Shown piece by piece: positions 1 through 10,013 of a stretch of DNA of 22,676 nt. The notes beneath the pieces are model-generated. The model had not been told where the DNA came from and made no database searches. It saw only the letters and a list, made by a program, of their open reading frames with translations. A program made the translations under genes and the position numbers. The first letter of the stretch is position 1. The number at the start of each line of letters is the position of its first letter. The stretch covers positions 5,760-28,435 of the forward strand of contig NWUY0305060836.1 in the NCBI GenBank assembly GCA_004151065.3, given 5' to 3'. Origin of the DNA: Larix sibirica. Taxonomy: Eukaryota; Streptophyta; Pinopsida; Pinales; Pinaceae.

Positions 1-857
1 TCAACTTGACCTTTCTTGGACTTCCCTACACTTACAAGTACTGCAATTTGTCCACTATTGATGCCAGGTAAAGAGCTAGATGTCTAGTTGGATCTGAATT
101 AGCCTTTTTGTGTAGATTAGACAGTCCATGTTGGTTCTCGGGTCTCACTCCCTCATGACGGATTCCAAAAGGTATATATCCTTTTCCAGTGGAATTTGGC
201 GTCCGCTCGTTTTGTTAACCTTCTGCCACTTACATGGGAGAAATGTTGTATAAGTCGTTGATCACTTCAGCGGTCTTTCTTGTCCGTTGATCTGTGATCA
301 ATGATGGACATTCACTTTTGGGATTTCCTGAACCAAACTTCCACTAAATCTCACACACTTCACCTAGTGAAATGCTACATGGGTTGTCGATCATTCTCGG
401 TCTCAATCTCCACCTTATGATCTATGTTCGTTCCGTAGCTCTAATAAGCCTATGTCTTGGTCTTCTGGAATCTATCCTGGATCCTTGATTCTTCTCCTCA
501 GCCTGCTGCCCTTTACTACATCTATTCAAATCTTATCCGCTGCAACACCATATTGACAACAAATTTTTTTTTTCAAAACACGCCACATGCACTTTTCTAC
601 TTCATAGCCGCTCCACAACGATTTCAACCCAAACCGACCTCCCCTCAAGCCTTGGGATATCGATTTGTAAAATCCACTAATTCCAATTTTATGCCAAATT
701 GGAGCAAAATGGGATTTGGACCCTCACTGGTTCTTCCATGGATTTTGTTAATGGCCTCTGAGCTTCACATGACTCATCCAATTCTGAGTTTGACTACTCC
801 TGCTGTGTCAAAATAAGTTTCGGGATCTATACTCTTTTTTTTTAACCCGACGTCCCA
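1..857. other. Unassigned region, possible retroelement remnant
   Basis: No gene can be supported here. Short open stretches exist (for example 457-816 on +), but they resemble no family I recognise and contain low-complexity segments. Between about 190 and 450 on the + strand, three-frame reading gives scattered phrases with a faint likeness to a Ty3/gypsy integrase core: an ICDQ-like phrase near 290 followed by an FWDFL-like phrase near 318. The likeness needs several frameshifts and stops, so it is only a hint. A short poly-T run sits at 833-842. Confidence 0.2.
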
Positions 858-1378
858 CCTTCCGCAATTTGCAATCGGCAAGCCGCAATCCGCAAGCCAC
901 AAGTCAGGATTCTGAACGATAAACTTGAATCAAAGTATCAGATCTCTTCTCGATTTCTGCAATCTGCAAGCCGCAATGTGGGAGTCGGAATTCAGCGTTG
1001 CCGAGCGGACTCCATCAAAATTACCTCGACTTCCGCAATGCGGGTTCGTAAATTCAGCACTCCAACGCACAACTTCGATAAATCACACCTCCAACTTCCG
1101 CAATCTGTAATCCACAATGCGGGTTCGGAAAGTCAGCACCCCAAATGCATAGCTTTGAAAAATCGCGCCTCCGACTTCCGCAATCTGCACTGCAAGTTCG
1201 GAAAGTTGACACCCCAAATGCACAGCTTCAAAAAAATCACGCCTCCGACTTCCACAATCCGCAATGTGAGTTTAGAAAGTTGGCACCCCAGCGCACAACT
1301 TTGAGAAAATTACACCTCTGGCTTCCGCAATCTGCAATGCTGGATTTGGAAAGTAGGAACCCCAACGCAGAACTTTGN
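858..1378. repeat. Degenerate ~73-bp tandem repeat array
   Basis: The core CTTCCGCAAT or a close variant recurs at 859, about 955, 1030, 1095, 1175, 1249 and 1322, giving spacings of 65-96 bases. Between cores the units share phrases such as GGTTCGGAAAGT, CACCCCAAATGCACAGCTT and AATCACGCCTCCGACTTCC. About six to seven diverged copies are present. Reading frames of 60-108 codons cross the array on +, but they follow from the repeat and are not taken as genes. The array stops at two ambiguous bases (1378-1379), so its true length may be larger than assembled. Confidence 0.75.
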
Positions 1379-1379
1379 N
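1378..1379. other. Two ambiguous bases (NN)
   Basis: Two N characters end the tandem array exactly. The sequence right of them (CTAGTGTGCCTCACACATAG) is not repeat-like. This could be a collapsed repeat or a join between two contigs, so continuity across this point is uncertain. Confidence 0.9.
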
Positions 1380-1489
1380 CTAGTGTGCCTCACACATAGG
1401 GATTCAAAATGGGTGCATGCCACCATTAACCTAACTAAATGCCCAACATCATGGGAAACCATTGGTTTAGCTAAGACCTTGGGCTTAAA

Positions 1490-1740
1490 TGGCCCCTACT
1501 TACCCATAATTGATCCATAATTGCCATTAATTACCCCTGGTTAACCCATAATTGACCCCTAATCACCACGAATTACTCCATAACTGACCCCTTATCAACC
1601 CCTAATTACCACAACTCATGACCCAATAATTACCCCTAAATGACACTTAATTGTCGATAATTGACCACAAATTACCCCTAAATTATTATTAATAAAGCCC
1701 TAATTACCCTTTATTTACCCATAAATGACCCCTAACTCTG
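1490..1740. repeat. Short-period TAATTACCCC/AATTGACCCC array
   Basis: About 250 bases are built from variants of TAATTACCCC, ATAATTGACCCC and TTACCCATAA, repeating roughly every 11-14 bases with heavy divergence, perhaps 18-20 copies. C is almost confined to CCC runs, so the strands are strongly skewed (C-rich on +). It resembles a degenerate minisatellite. It shares CCCTAA-like words with telomere repeats but lacks a regular 7-bp period. The flanks on both sides contain ACATAGGGA (about 1393 and 1770), so the array may sit inside a larger repeat unit. Confidence 0.6.
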
Positions 1741-1741
1741 G

Positions 1742-2928
1742 GTTGGGTCTGAGTCCATCGCATAGGCCTTACATAGGGAATTTTTTGCTTGTGAGTGGGA
1801 TATGATGGCGATTTTGGGATGTATAACACCATGAATAACACCATATTAATAAAACTATATTTGTTGGTAGGGACTACTAAAGGAGTAAGTTAATAAGTGA
1901 ACAAACTTAATCCCTTTCTCACTTAAACTCTTTCCCAAATCCCTTAGAAATTTTGCTAGAATTTATAGTTCCACCTCATTAATGAGAAGTTTAACCATGG
2001 AACTTTGCTCTTCGGGGGTTTGGCCCATATTAAGATGACCTAGATTGTTAGAATTAAAAAAAATGAATAGATCAAGGTGGAACTTTGTTTTACTGGAAAA
2101 TGAATACTCATTTAAAAGTTGTGTTTCTTTGCTTATTAACTTGCTCCTAAAATAGACATGTGTAAACACACACACAAATAAACATATATTTACATAATTA
2201 AAAAAATTAATGCTCATTATGAGTGGGCCTAATGGTGTTCAACAAACTCGAAAGGGGATAAGGTATGTACACCTCCATGGCTAAGTAGGCTTTGCCCTTA
2301 TTTTAGATTATTATTATTATGATATAAATACATGGTTACATATATTTTGTAATTTACATTTCATATCTAAGGTCATAATAGTGAATATAATTAATTTTTA
2401 GGAGTAGGATAATGTGTTAATATGTTTGCCCTTTTTCCAATAACTACATACTAAATCAACTTTTTAAACGAAAAATTGGCCAAAAAGTATTTTTCCTTAA
2501 TGCGATTACACATATTAGATGCATATATTGCATATGCTGTGTGTATTAGGCATTTTCGAGGCAGTTGATTCTATATAAACTACTAACCAAAATAATGGTT
2601 GCTAACCTCAAGGATTCAACAAGATTTGAATTGTTCCCTATAAACTCCTTATCGACAACATGTTTCGAGTATATAATTCAATTGATTGAATTAACACTCG
2701 AGTTAACTATTTATTCTCTATATAATGAAACTCTATAATTTTAATCAGTATAATAATAAATTTCTATAAAAAATGATTCACAAGATTCCAATGCAAGCAA
2801 TCTGCAAACACAAAATAGACAAATAGTCAATCTATCATCCTACTCCATTCTTAAATATATATTAACATTCAGTTACACACCTTATAATGACTATTATAAA
2901 TAAATATATTTATAGCAATAATCTAAAC
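1742..2928. other. AT-rich intergenic sequence, no gene seen
   Basis: Long A/T tracts with scattered stops in all frames. A minus-strand open stretch at 1963-2217 has no recognisable domain. I see no transposon ends, RNA gene or coding signal. It is the 5' flank into which the large LINE inserted. Confidence 0.6.
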
Positions 2929-2941
2929 ATGTGATGATTTA
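2929..2941. repeat. Left TSD of the full-length LINE
   Basis: ATGTGATGATTTA here is identical to 9976-9988. The two copies bracket the LINE: the left copy directly precedes the element's 5' end, and the right copy directly follows its short A tail. Variable-length perfect duplications of 7-20 bp are typical of LINE insertion. Confidence 0.85.
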
Positions 2942-3042
2942 TGATTTAACCATTAGTTTTGAAGTTCCAAAATTGTCCTCTGGTTTAGGGTTTAGGTTTT
3001 TTGTCTCCTTCCATGGTGTTTCCTATGCTTTTCTCCGATCCT

Positions 3043-5372
3043 ATGGATGACAGTTCGGGGCATGGGTTTTTTTTTCCTAGTGTCGCTCTAACTTTTACGC
3101 CAAGATTTTTTCCCCCATGTGTGGTTTTTCCGGTTGATGCTCCTCATTTATTGCTCCTATTGATTACGTCATGTCATTGCTTTTGGGCCTAGTGATGATC
3201 TGCCATCTTTGCTTATCCTTCTCAAGCTTGGTTTTTTTTTTTTGTAGATACTTGTAGAATTCATTATTTCCTAACATTTGTTTTTTTTTGTCATCCTAAT
3301 GAATTGTTCATCGGGAGGGGCATGTTCAAGATTCCCACCGCGTGCTCTGAGGAATTGCTCACCCTCTAAGGATTATAAAATGTCTTCCCATGTTTATGAG
3401 AAGGGTTTTGTCTTACATAGCCCTTCTTCAATCCCTCAGAAGCTCTCTAATAAGTTAGGTTTTCGCTTTGCTCCTCGCCAGCTGCTTGAAGTTTTTGCTG
3501 GTGAAGGGGAATTCCATGAAGTCTCTCCTCATGGAGCACATGAAAATCCAGGTTTAAAAGGAAGTCGTCGAGCATTTCATTGGATTTGGGTGAGGATATA
3601 TCGATGAATCAAGTGGTTTCGATGACCGATTTTGCTCTAGTCGACCATGTTGGCAGGTGAAGTATGAGGATGTTGACCCTTAGGAGGTGGGTGGCGGCCA
3701 CTTGGGGTGAGCTTTTGGGTTACCTGCCTACATGCTATGATTTGGATCGGAGATGGGTAGAAGTGAAGCTTGACAAAGAGGAAGATGTGAAGACTCTTTT
3801 GGATGGTGTGTGGTTTTGGGGGTCCATTGCTTTAGTTCTGTGTAGATGGACTCCATTTTTCAACGCAAAGAGAGAAAGGAATTTTGAAGGCAGTGTGCGT
3901 GAAGCTTCCCGTCCTTATGCCAGACCTATGGATGGAGGAAATATTTCGTAGAATAGGCACTCTATTAGATACTTATTTATTTGTGGATTTCAGCTTTCTT
4001 TCCTTTGGCATTATGACAGTTGCCAGAATTCTTGTGGAGTTAGATTTATGGGAGGGTCTTTCTGATTCCATGAACATCTATGTGGGTAACTGCATCTTTT
4101 ATCAACCCATGGACTATTTTGGCCACCCTTTAAAATGTAATTGATGCCACTCAATGATCCATTTGGTCAAGGATTGTCCTCTCCTTTTGAAGAAGTATGT
4201 ATGGAGAAAAAAGGGGGACACACAAGATCCCTCTTCCCTCGTTGCTAGAGCAACTAGACCTACTGAGGGGCTCCATGCCTCGAGAGACTAGGGCCATGGA
4301 ATTGATAGGGTTAGAGGAGGCTCTTCTATGAAGCTTGTTAGTGGAGATGATTCTACAATCGACAAGGCAAAATTTGCACTAAGTATAGAGATGCCTCGGG
4401 GTTCCTCTCTTGTCGACTCATTAAAATTAAAGACAATCGTGATGGTTCTCGAGTTCTCCCTCGGGGATGATCTATGGCCATATCTGCTTTTACATAAGGT
4501 ATGTCTTATTATAGACCCCTTTATCCTTTTAAAGATTTTTTAGAAGTGACTCCCTCTTGGTTTTTGGGTATCGCCCCCATCAATTTATTTATCCCTACTG
4601 AGATTAAAGGGTTTTGTTTCCACTTTGTTTTAGTTTGGAAGGTGAGAAGGCCTATTCATTATTTTCTGAGAAGTCTTCACTTTCAATTTTTTAGCCCTCC
4701 ATGTTTACATTTGTGGCGGATGTTATCTCACCGAGTCCAGTCTCTTCTCTCATCCCCTCACTCTAGAGGGCCTTGTAGACATGCTATAAGCATTCCCCTC
4801 TTGCTCCAAGCTTTGAATCCCTGGATACCCTTTCCTTTGAAATGGGATTGTTAGCCACTTCTCATCCTGATAGCTTTCTAACCGAGTTTACTGAAGTTTC
4901 CTCAGATGTGGATGATTCTAGGGGCTTGAAATTTTATGTGTCACAGTGTTTTAGCTCTTCGGGTGGGGTCTTGCTTTATTGTTCATGTGTTTCTCTTCTC
5001 TCTCCGCTCGAACGGATTCAACTCCGAAAGTCAATGGATAAGGACATAAGTATAGTTTCTAAGTTGTCTTCAGATCTTGTTGTCCCAACCTTCCATGTAT
5101 ATGAGGAAGGGGTCTCTCCAGAATAGACTGAAGTTTTTGTTTTGAATGTGGACTCTGCAGTTGAATCGTTTTTCCCAGGACCCATTGATGTTCTGGGAGA
5201 GTATACTCCTCAGTTGACTCAAGATGAAGATCCATATGGTGACTTGATTAGATTCAGTTCTCTAGATGATCAGAATGTGTGTCCTCCTACACAGTCCTCA
5301 GATTTCTTATCCCATACCACAGGTGGCTCGAGATACAACTTCAGATCTCGTTTCAAGTCAAAATCCCCCTAG
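3043..5372 (+). pseudogene. LINE ORF1 remnant (DUF4283-like plus zinc knuckle)
   Basis: Decayed ORF1, the nucleic-acid-binding protein of plant L1 elements. The likely start is the ATG at 3043 (MDD...). A DUF4283-type fold is visible in 3601-4120 across two frames: LLGYLPTCYDL and RWVEVKLDKEEDVKTLLDG (3664-3951), a frameshift near 3890, then MEEIFRRIGTLLDTYLF and TVARILVELDL (3884-4144). A CCHC knuckle of exact CX2CX4HX4C spacing follows (4136-4177), but its third residue is a TGA stop. The C-terminal half (4200-5372) is a low-similarity tail in several frames, with the last open stretch 5142-5372 ending in a basic RSRFKSKSP. ORF2 starts about 190 bases further on. Confidence 0.8.
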
Positions 5373-5557
5373 GGTGTATTGAAGGGGGGTATTTACCAAG
5401 TTTCTCTGGTAGTCTCTCCTAGACTGTGGGGCCAACTGCCCATTATGGATTCCTCCAGGGAACAAGCCAAAAGAGACGTTAGAGCAATCCATCAAAGTAC
5501 CACCAACAAGACCCTTAGAGTGCATTGTCCCAGTCCGAAGGTTCCTTAACGTTATTG

Positions 5558-8500
5558 ATGTCCCTAAACTATCGTAGGTTGGGGTTTCCTTCCAAAAATC
5601 TTGCTTCGAAGATATTAATTCTCTCTAAGTTACCTTCGATCATTATGCTTCAGGATCCTCTTGCCATTGGAGATAGCATAATCAAGGACCTAAAGGTTCT
5701 TATTCCTGGATGGGATTTTGTTAATCAGGATGCCCCTGGTAGATCTGGAGGCATCATTACAGGATTGAATATTAGTTAGTATCTATGTATTAAAAATTGG
5801 TCATTTCATTTTGGTTTGGGTATTGTGCTTTTTTCTCATAAACTAGGACATGCTTTGACCGTTGTAAATATTTATGGACCTTACATCAATCAGATTCCTT
5901 TTTGGGAGCACATGTTTAGGAATGGATTGTTGACTACTAATAGATTTATTTTGGGGGGTGACCTCAATTTCACTTTAGGCGAAGGTGAAATATGGAGCCC
6001 TAAAGCTCACAAGGATACTTTATTTGATTATTTTAATAAATTATTGGATGAGTTCTCTTGGTTTGATATAGTCCCTTCCAAATTCAGAACTACTTAGCAA
6101 AATAAACAACTTGGAGAGGGTAGAATAGCCAAGAGACTTGACAGATTCCTTGTTAATGAAAGGATTATGGATTATGCTGTTAGTCTCAAACATTGGTGGG
6201 TGAGTGAGGTGATTCTGATAATTTCCCTTTTTTATGGAGGCAGTTATGGTTATGAACAAACCACCTAGCTCTTTCAAGTTTAATTCTTCTTGGTCAGAGG
6301 ATGATGATTATAACTCTTTGATTAAGAGAACATGGATCACATATGATGATAATAGTCATATCTTTGTAGGTTTACAGTTTCTCAAAAATTTGAAACGAAT
6401 CAAGGATAGATCAATTTCCTAGGCTATGGACATAAGGTTAAAACAAGATAATGAGTTAAAAAGAATCGAGGATTTATTGGACCAATTTCATGAGTCACAC
6501 CTAGAAGGGTTTCTTTCCCAAGATTAAAAAAGACGAGCTATTTCTCTAGAAATGAGTAGGACCATATACTTGATGAAAAAGAAGTTATTTGGAGACTCAA
6601 AAGTGGTTCTATCTAGATTAAGAAAGGTGATGCTAATTTAGACTTTTTTCATAATTATCTAAAGCAGCAAAAGCACTCTAATTCAATCTGGAAGATTGAG
6701 GAGGAGGATGGTAGTAAAGTGACTAGTTTTAGGAATCTTGCTCAGGGTGGTGTTAATCACTTCAATTCTTTATATAAGGAAGAGCAGGGTAATCATATTG
6801 GTTAAATGATGAATGTCATTGTTGAATATTCTACTCTGGTGAATGAGGAATAAAATGAAGATCTTATGTGGGAGGTTTCTTTGGATGACCTTTATGTTGT
6901 TGTAAAATCTTTAGAGAAGGACAAAATCCCAAGCCCAAATGGCTAGTCTGTGGAGTTTTTCAAAGGTTTCATGGACCTATTTGATAAGGATCTGCTAGTA
7001 GTCACTGGGGAATCTAAAATTAATGGAAGGGTCCTTGTTGCTTTCAATTCTACTTTCATAGCCCTCATTCCAAAAGTGGATAATGTTAGCCGATGAGAGG
7101 AATTCAGGTCTATCTCTCTTTGCAACTGCATATACAAATTGATAGCCAAAGTTATAACCAACATGATGAAGCAATCCCTTTAAGGGATAGTTTCTCAGGA
7201 GCAGTTTGCCCTCCTAAAAGGTAGATAAATTCATGATGCTATAGGGATTGCTCGGGAGGTTTTGCATTCAATTAAGATAAAAAAAAATGTGCCTTTTGTC
7301 ACCATCAAAGTGAACCTTTCCAAGGAATATGATAGAGTCAGCTGGTTATTTTTGAGACTGTTGATGTTAAAGGTTGGTTTTCAAGTGCAGTTTGTGAATT
7401 GGGTTTTCGCTTGTGTTTAATCAATTTCTTTTGCAGTTTAGATTAATGGTTATCCATCTTCTTTCTTCGGACATGGTAGGGGGATGAGACAGGGTTTCCC
7501 CATGACACCTCTCCTCTTTATTCTTGTGGTTGAGGGCTTAATTAGAACCATCATTCATGTCAGATCCAATGGTTCTCTCAGAGGCTTTAGGTTTGGTGGA
7601 AATGTGTGCATAACTTATCTTTTATTTCTTGCTGATATTCTCTTGTTTTCTGATGGTTCTAGAAGGGATATAGAGTGTTTTAAAGAAATTTTAGTAAACT
7701 TCTCAGCAGCTTCTAGTATGATCATCAATGATAGGAAATATTCTATTTCTTTCATGTATCTGGATCAGTTGGATCAAGAATGTATCAATTTTGTTTTTGA
7801 ATACATTGTTGTGGATGTTTAGGATGGTCTAAAGTATTTGGGTTATGTGCTCAATCCTAATGATCATCAAAGACGTGATTGGGATTGGTTTATTAGGAAG
7901 GTAGAGAGAAAGTTTCATATTTGGTGTAATAAGTGGCTTTCCTGTAGGGGTAGACTAGTTTTGGTTAAATCCGTTTTAGAAGCAATACCTATTTTTTTTG
8001 TTTTCTCTAGGTCAAGTTCCTGTTAGTACCATGGATCATATTAGGAAACTTTGTTATAATTTTATTTGGAAGGGGAATGATGATGTTTTTCATATGCTTG
8101 GGTTGCATTGGAGAAAATTGCCCTGCCCAAAGCTTTAGGTGGCCGGGGATTGAAAAACCCTTCTTGTTTTTCCAAGGCATTGTTAGCAAAGGGGATTTGG
8201 AGGATTCTCAAGAAAGATGGCTTCTGGGTCTCAGTTGTTCATTAGAAATACATTACACCTTTGTCTATCGAGGAATGGTTTCAGTCCCCTGACAAATACT
8301 CTCGGGATGTGTCTTCCATTTGGAGGGCCCTCTTGAATTCCTTCGATTTGATCAGCTCCTAGCTCGTTTGGAGGATTGGCAATGGTAGGAAGATGCAAAT
8401 TGTTTTGGACCCCAGATTGGTAGTTCTGCTCATCGGATCCATGATCACATGATTAATGCTTCAAGCTATTAAGGTATTATTTTATTATCCCAGGTGGAGG

Positions 8501-9693
8501 ACAGACTCCAATCTTCTCTACAGAATCAAGTATGGTTGAAAGCTGAAGATCTGGATTTTGTGAATGAATATTTTCTAACTTGGAATAGATTCATAAAAAA
8601 CCTAAAAGAATGTCACATCCACTTGATGGATTGAGAGGATGATCTGGTATGGTGTAGAAATGCGGTTGGTGGTAGCTACAGTCCAAAACTCGGCTACAGA
8701 GTTTTGAGAGAGGAAGAATACCTCCCCAGGATTCCATGGTGGAACACATTTGTTTGGAACCTTAATTGTCCCCTTAAAGTTCAAATTTTCATGTGGTTGG
8801 TTTTTCACAAGAAAGTACTAGTTTGGGAGGTTATGATCAGAAGATTTTGGATCAGTCTTAGCAGATGCCCTCTTTGTTTGAACTTCCCTGAAGAGTTAGA
8901 TCACCTTTTTGTTCACTATTCATATGTAAGGAATTTGTGGGCTCAATCATCACAAGCTGCATGTCTCAATTTATTTGGGAATATATGTCATCTTCAGGAA
9001 GCCTTTAAAGATTGGATTTCAAATGACTCTTTTTTTCTAAGTTCAAAGCTCTTCCAACTCTGTTGATTTGGGGTACTTGGCTAGCCAGGAACAAGGCTAT
9101 TTTTTGTTGATAGGGTTCTTCCTCATATGTACGATGTTTCTACTAGTTTGACCAGCCTAAGTCTTTTCCCACAAAAAAAAGGCACCACCTAAAATCAAAA
9201 GGATTGTGGAAGAGTAGATTGACAAATCCATTTGTTGAGCCTATTTCAATAGAGCTTCATAGGGAGATCCAACTATGGGGGTGGATGTGGCATTATATAC
9301 CTCTCTGATTCTCACAGGTTCAATTTTGCAGCAAGGACTGGAGCCATGCACAAACAACTGTGTACAATTGAAGGTTTTGATGATGATCCTGAATATCGCT
9401 CTTTCCAAAGGTATTGGGATTTACATGTTTTTGGTGATTCAAATCTAGTGATTAACTGGATGAGACTGAAAAGAGATTCGAAGAATATCTTCCTAGTGGC
9501 CATCTATGAAGAACCGGTTCATCTTCTTGGATTTTTTCAAAGTATCAGTTTTCATCATATATATCATGAGAGGAATGTTCAGGTAGATATTTTATCCAAG
9601 CATGGTCTACAAATGGTTGCAGGCTCATGCTCACAATGGGAACACATTGATGACACCCTCAAGGATATGGACCCTGGTCCTTTCCCTTTTTGA
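5558..9693 (+). pseudogene. LINE ORF2 polyprotein remnant (EN-RT-zf-RVT-RNase H)
   Basis: Broken replicase of the LINE, about 1,380 codons if intact. The endonuclease spans about 5558-6240: SLNYRRLGFPSKN corresponds to the usual SWNxRGLG start, GGDLNFTL is kept (Asp codon 5960, Asn 5966), LDRFLVNE is kept, and the final SDH motif reads SDN at 6214-6222. The RT spans about 6860-7960: KVNLSKEYDRVSW with Asn in place of the first catalytic Asp (7313-7315), GMRQGFPMTPLLFILV, and the FADD box altered to FLADI (7631-7639). zf-RVT (8704-8960) keeps CPLC at 8866-8877 but its last Cys is Tyr. RNase H (about 9200-9640) keeps the Asp of HVFGDSN (9436) and of VQVDILSK (9586), while the first Asp appears as Asn. 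The stop is at 9691-9693. Confidence 0.9.
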
Positions 9694-9975
9694 ATGAAGG
9701 TGCATTTTCTTAGGGATCTTTAGACAGATTAACAATCATATCTAAATATAGATTTCTGTCATATTAGTTTTGTTATTGGTCTCTGTGCTTGTTAAAGGTA
9801 GGACATATCCTTTTGATGGGGACATATTTTTTATGCAAATACTGTATTGTAAAACTCTTATGAGTTATGTTTGGACTGTTTCATTTTGACATACTCTTTT
9901 GTGTCTGAAAGAAAAGGCTTTTTAATGTAGTTTGTTAACAATTTAATAAATTGCGAATTTTCTTTCGAGGAAAAA
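9694..9975 (+). other. 3' UTR and short A tail of the full-length LINE
   Basis: Follows the ORF2 stop and is AT-rich. It ends with an AATAAA-like ATTTAATAAATT near 9941, then TTTCTTTCGAGG and a run of A directly before the right TSD. The very short tail is usual for old copies. Confidence 0.75.
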
Positions 9976-9988
9976 ATGTGATGATTTA
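9976..9988. repeat. Right TSD of the full-length LINE
   Basis: ATGTGATGATTTA, identical to 2929-2941. The neighbouring bases differ (ATCCTAC here, TGATTTAACC at the left), so the match ends at the element boundaries as expected. Confidence 0.85.
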
Positions 9989-10001
9989 ATCCTACATGTT
10001 T

Positions 10002-10013
10002 ACATAATCCATT
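10002..10013. repeat. Left TSD of the truncated minus-strand LINE
   Basis: ACATAATCCATT is identical to 10499-10510. Its last two T bases merge with the poly-T that marks the element's A tail, so 10 bases are unambiguous. It lies only 14 bp from the right TSD of the large LINE. Confidence 0.8.

Larger units (their letters stand above)
2942..9975 (+). mobile_element. Full-length L1-type LINE retrotransposon, degenerate
   Basis: A 7,034-bp non-LTR retrotransposon bounded by the perfect 13-bp duplication ATGTGATGATTTA. The order on + is: 5' leader; ORF1 with a DUF4283-like region and CCHC knuckle (about 3043-5372); ORF2 with endonuclease, reverse transcriptase, zf-RVT and RNase H (about 5558-9693); a 282-bp 3' UTR; and a short A tail. 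This is the architecture of plant L1-clade elements that carry a C-terminal RNase H. Both ORFs have many stops and frameshifts, and catalytic residues are changed in the endonuclease, RT and RNase H, so this copy cannot make active protein. The clade assignment is from domain order and motif style, not a tree. Confidence 0.9.

Noticed and set aside
457-816. 119-codon open frame on +
   Set aside because: No domain, low-complexity Phe run from a T tract and no codon pattern. It is probably chance or decayed retroelement sequence.
925-1399. Three overlapping open frames with repeated peptide phrases
   Set aside because: They arise from the ~73-bp tandem array and cross the NN bases. The peptide repeats only mirror the DNA repeat.
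1490-1740. True telomeric repeat tract
   Set aside because: No regular CCCTAAA heptamers. The words are longer, diverged and alternate with AATTGA, so only a loose likeness remains.
1963-2217. 84-codon minus-strand frame with hydrophobic N-terminus
   Set aside because: AT-rich DNA readily gives Phe/Leu/Ile-rich frames. No family resemblance or gene context.
6041-6277. Minus-strand open frame inside LINE ORF2
   Set aside because: Antisense shadow of the endonuclease region. The same applies to 6943-7164, 8007-8189, 8602-8808 and 9312-9503.
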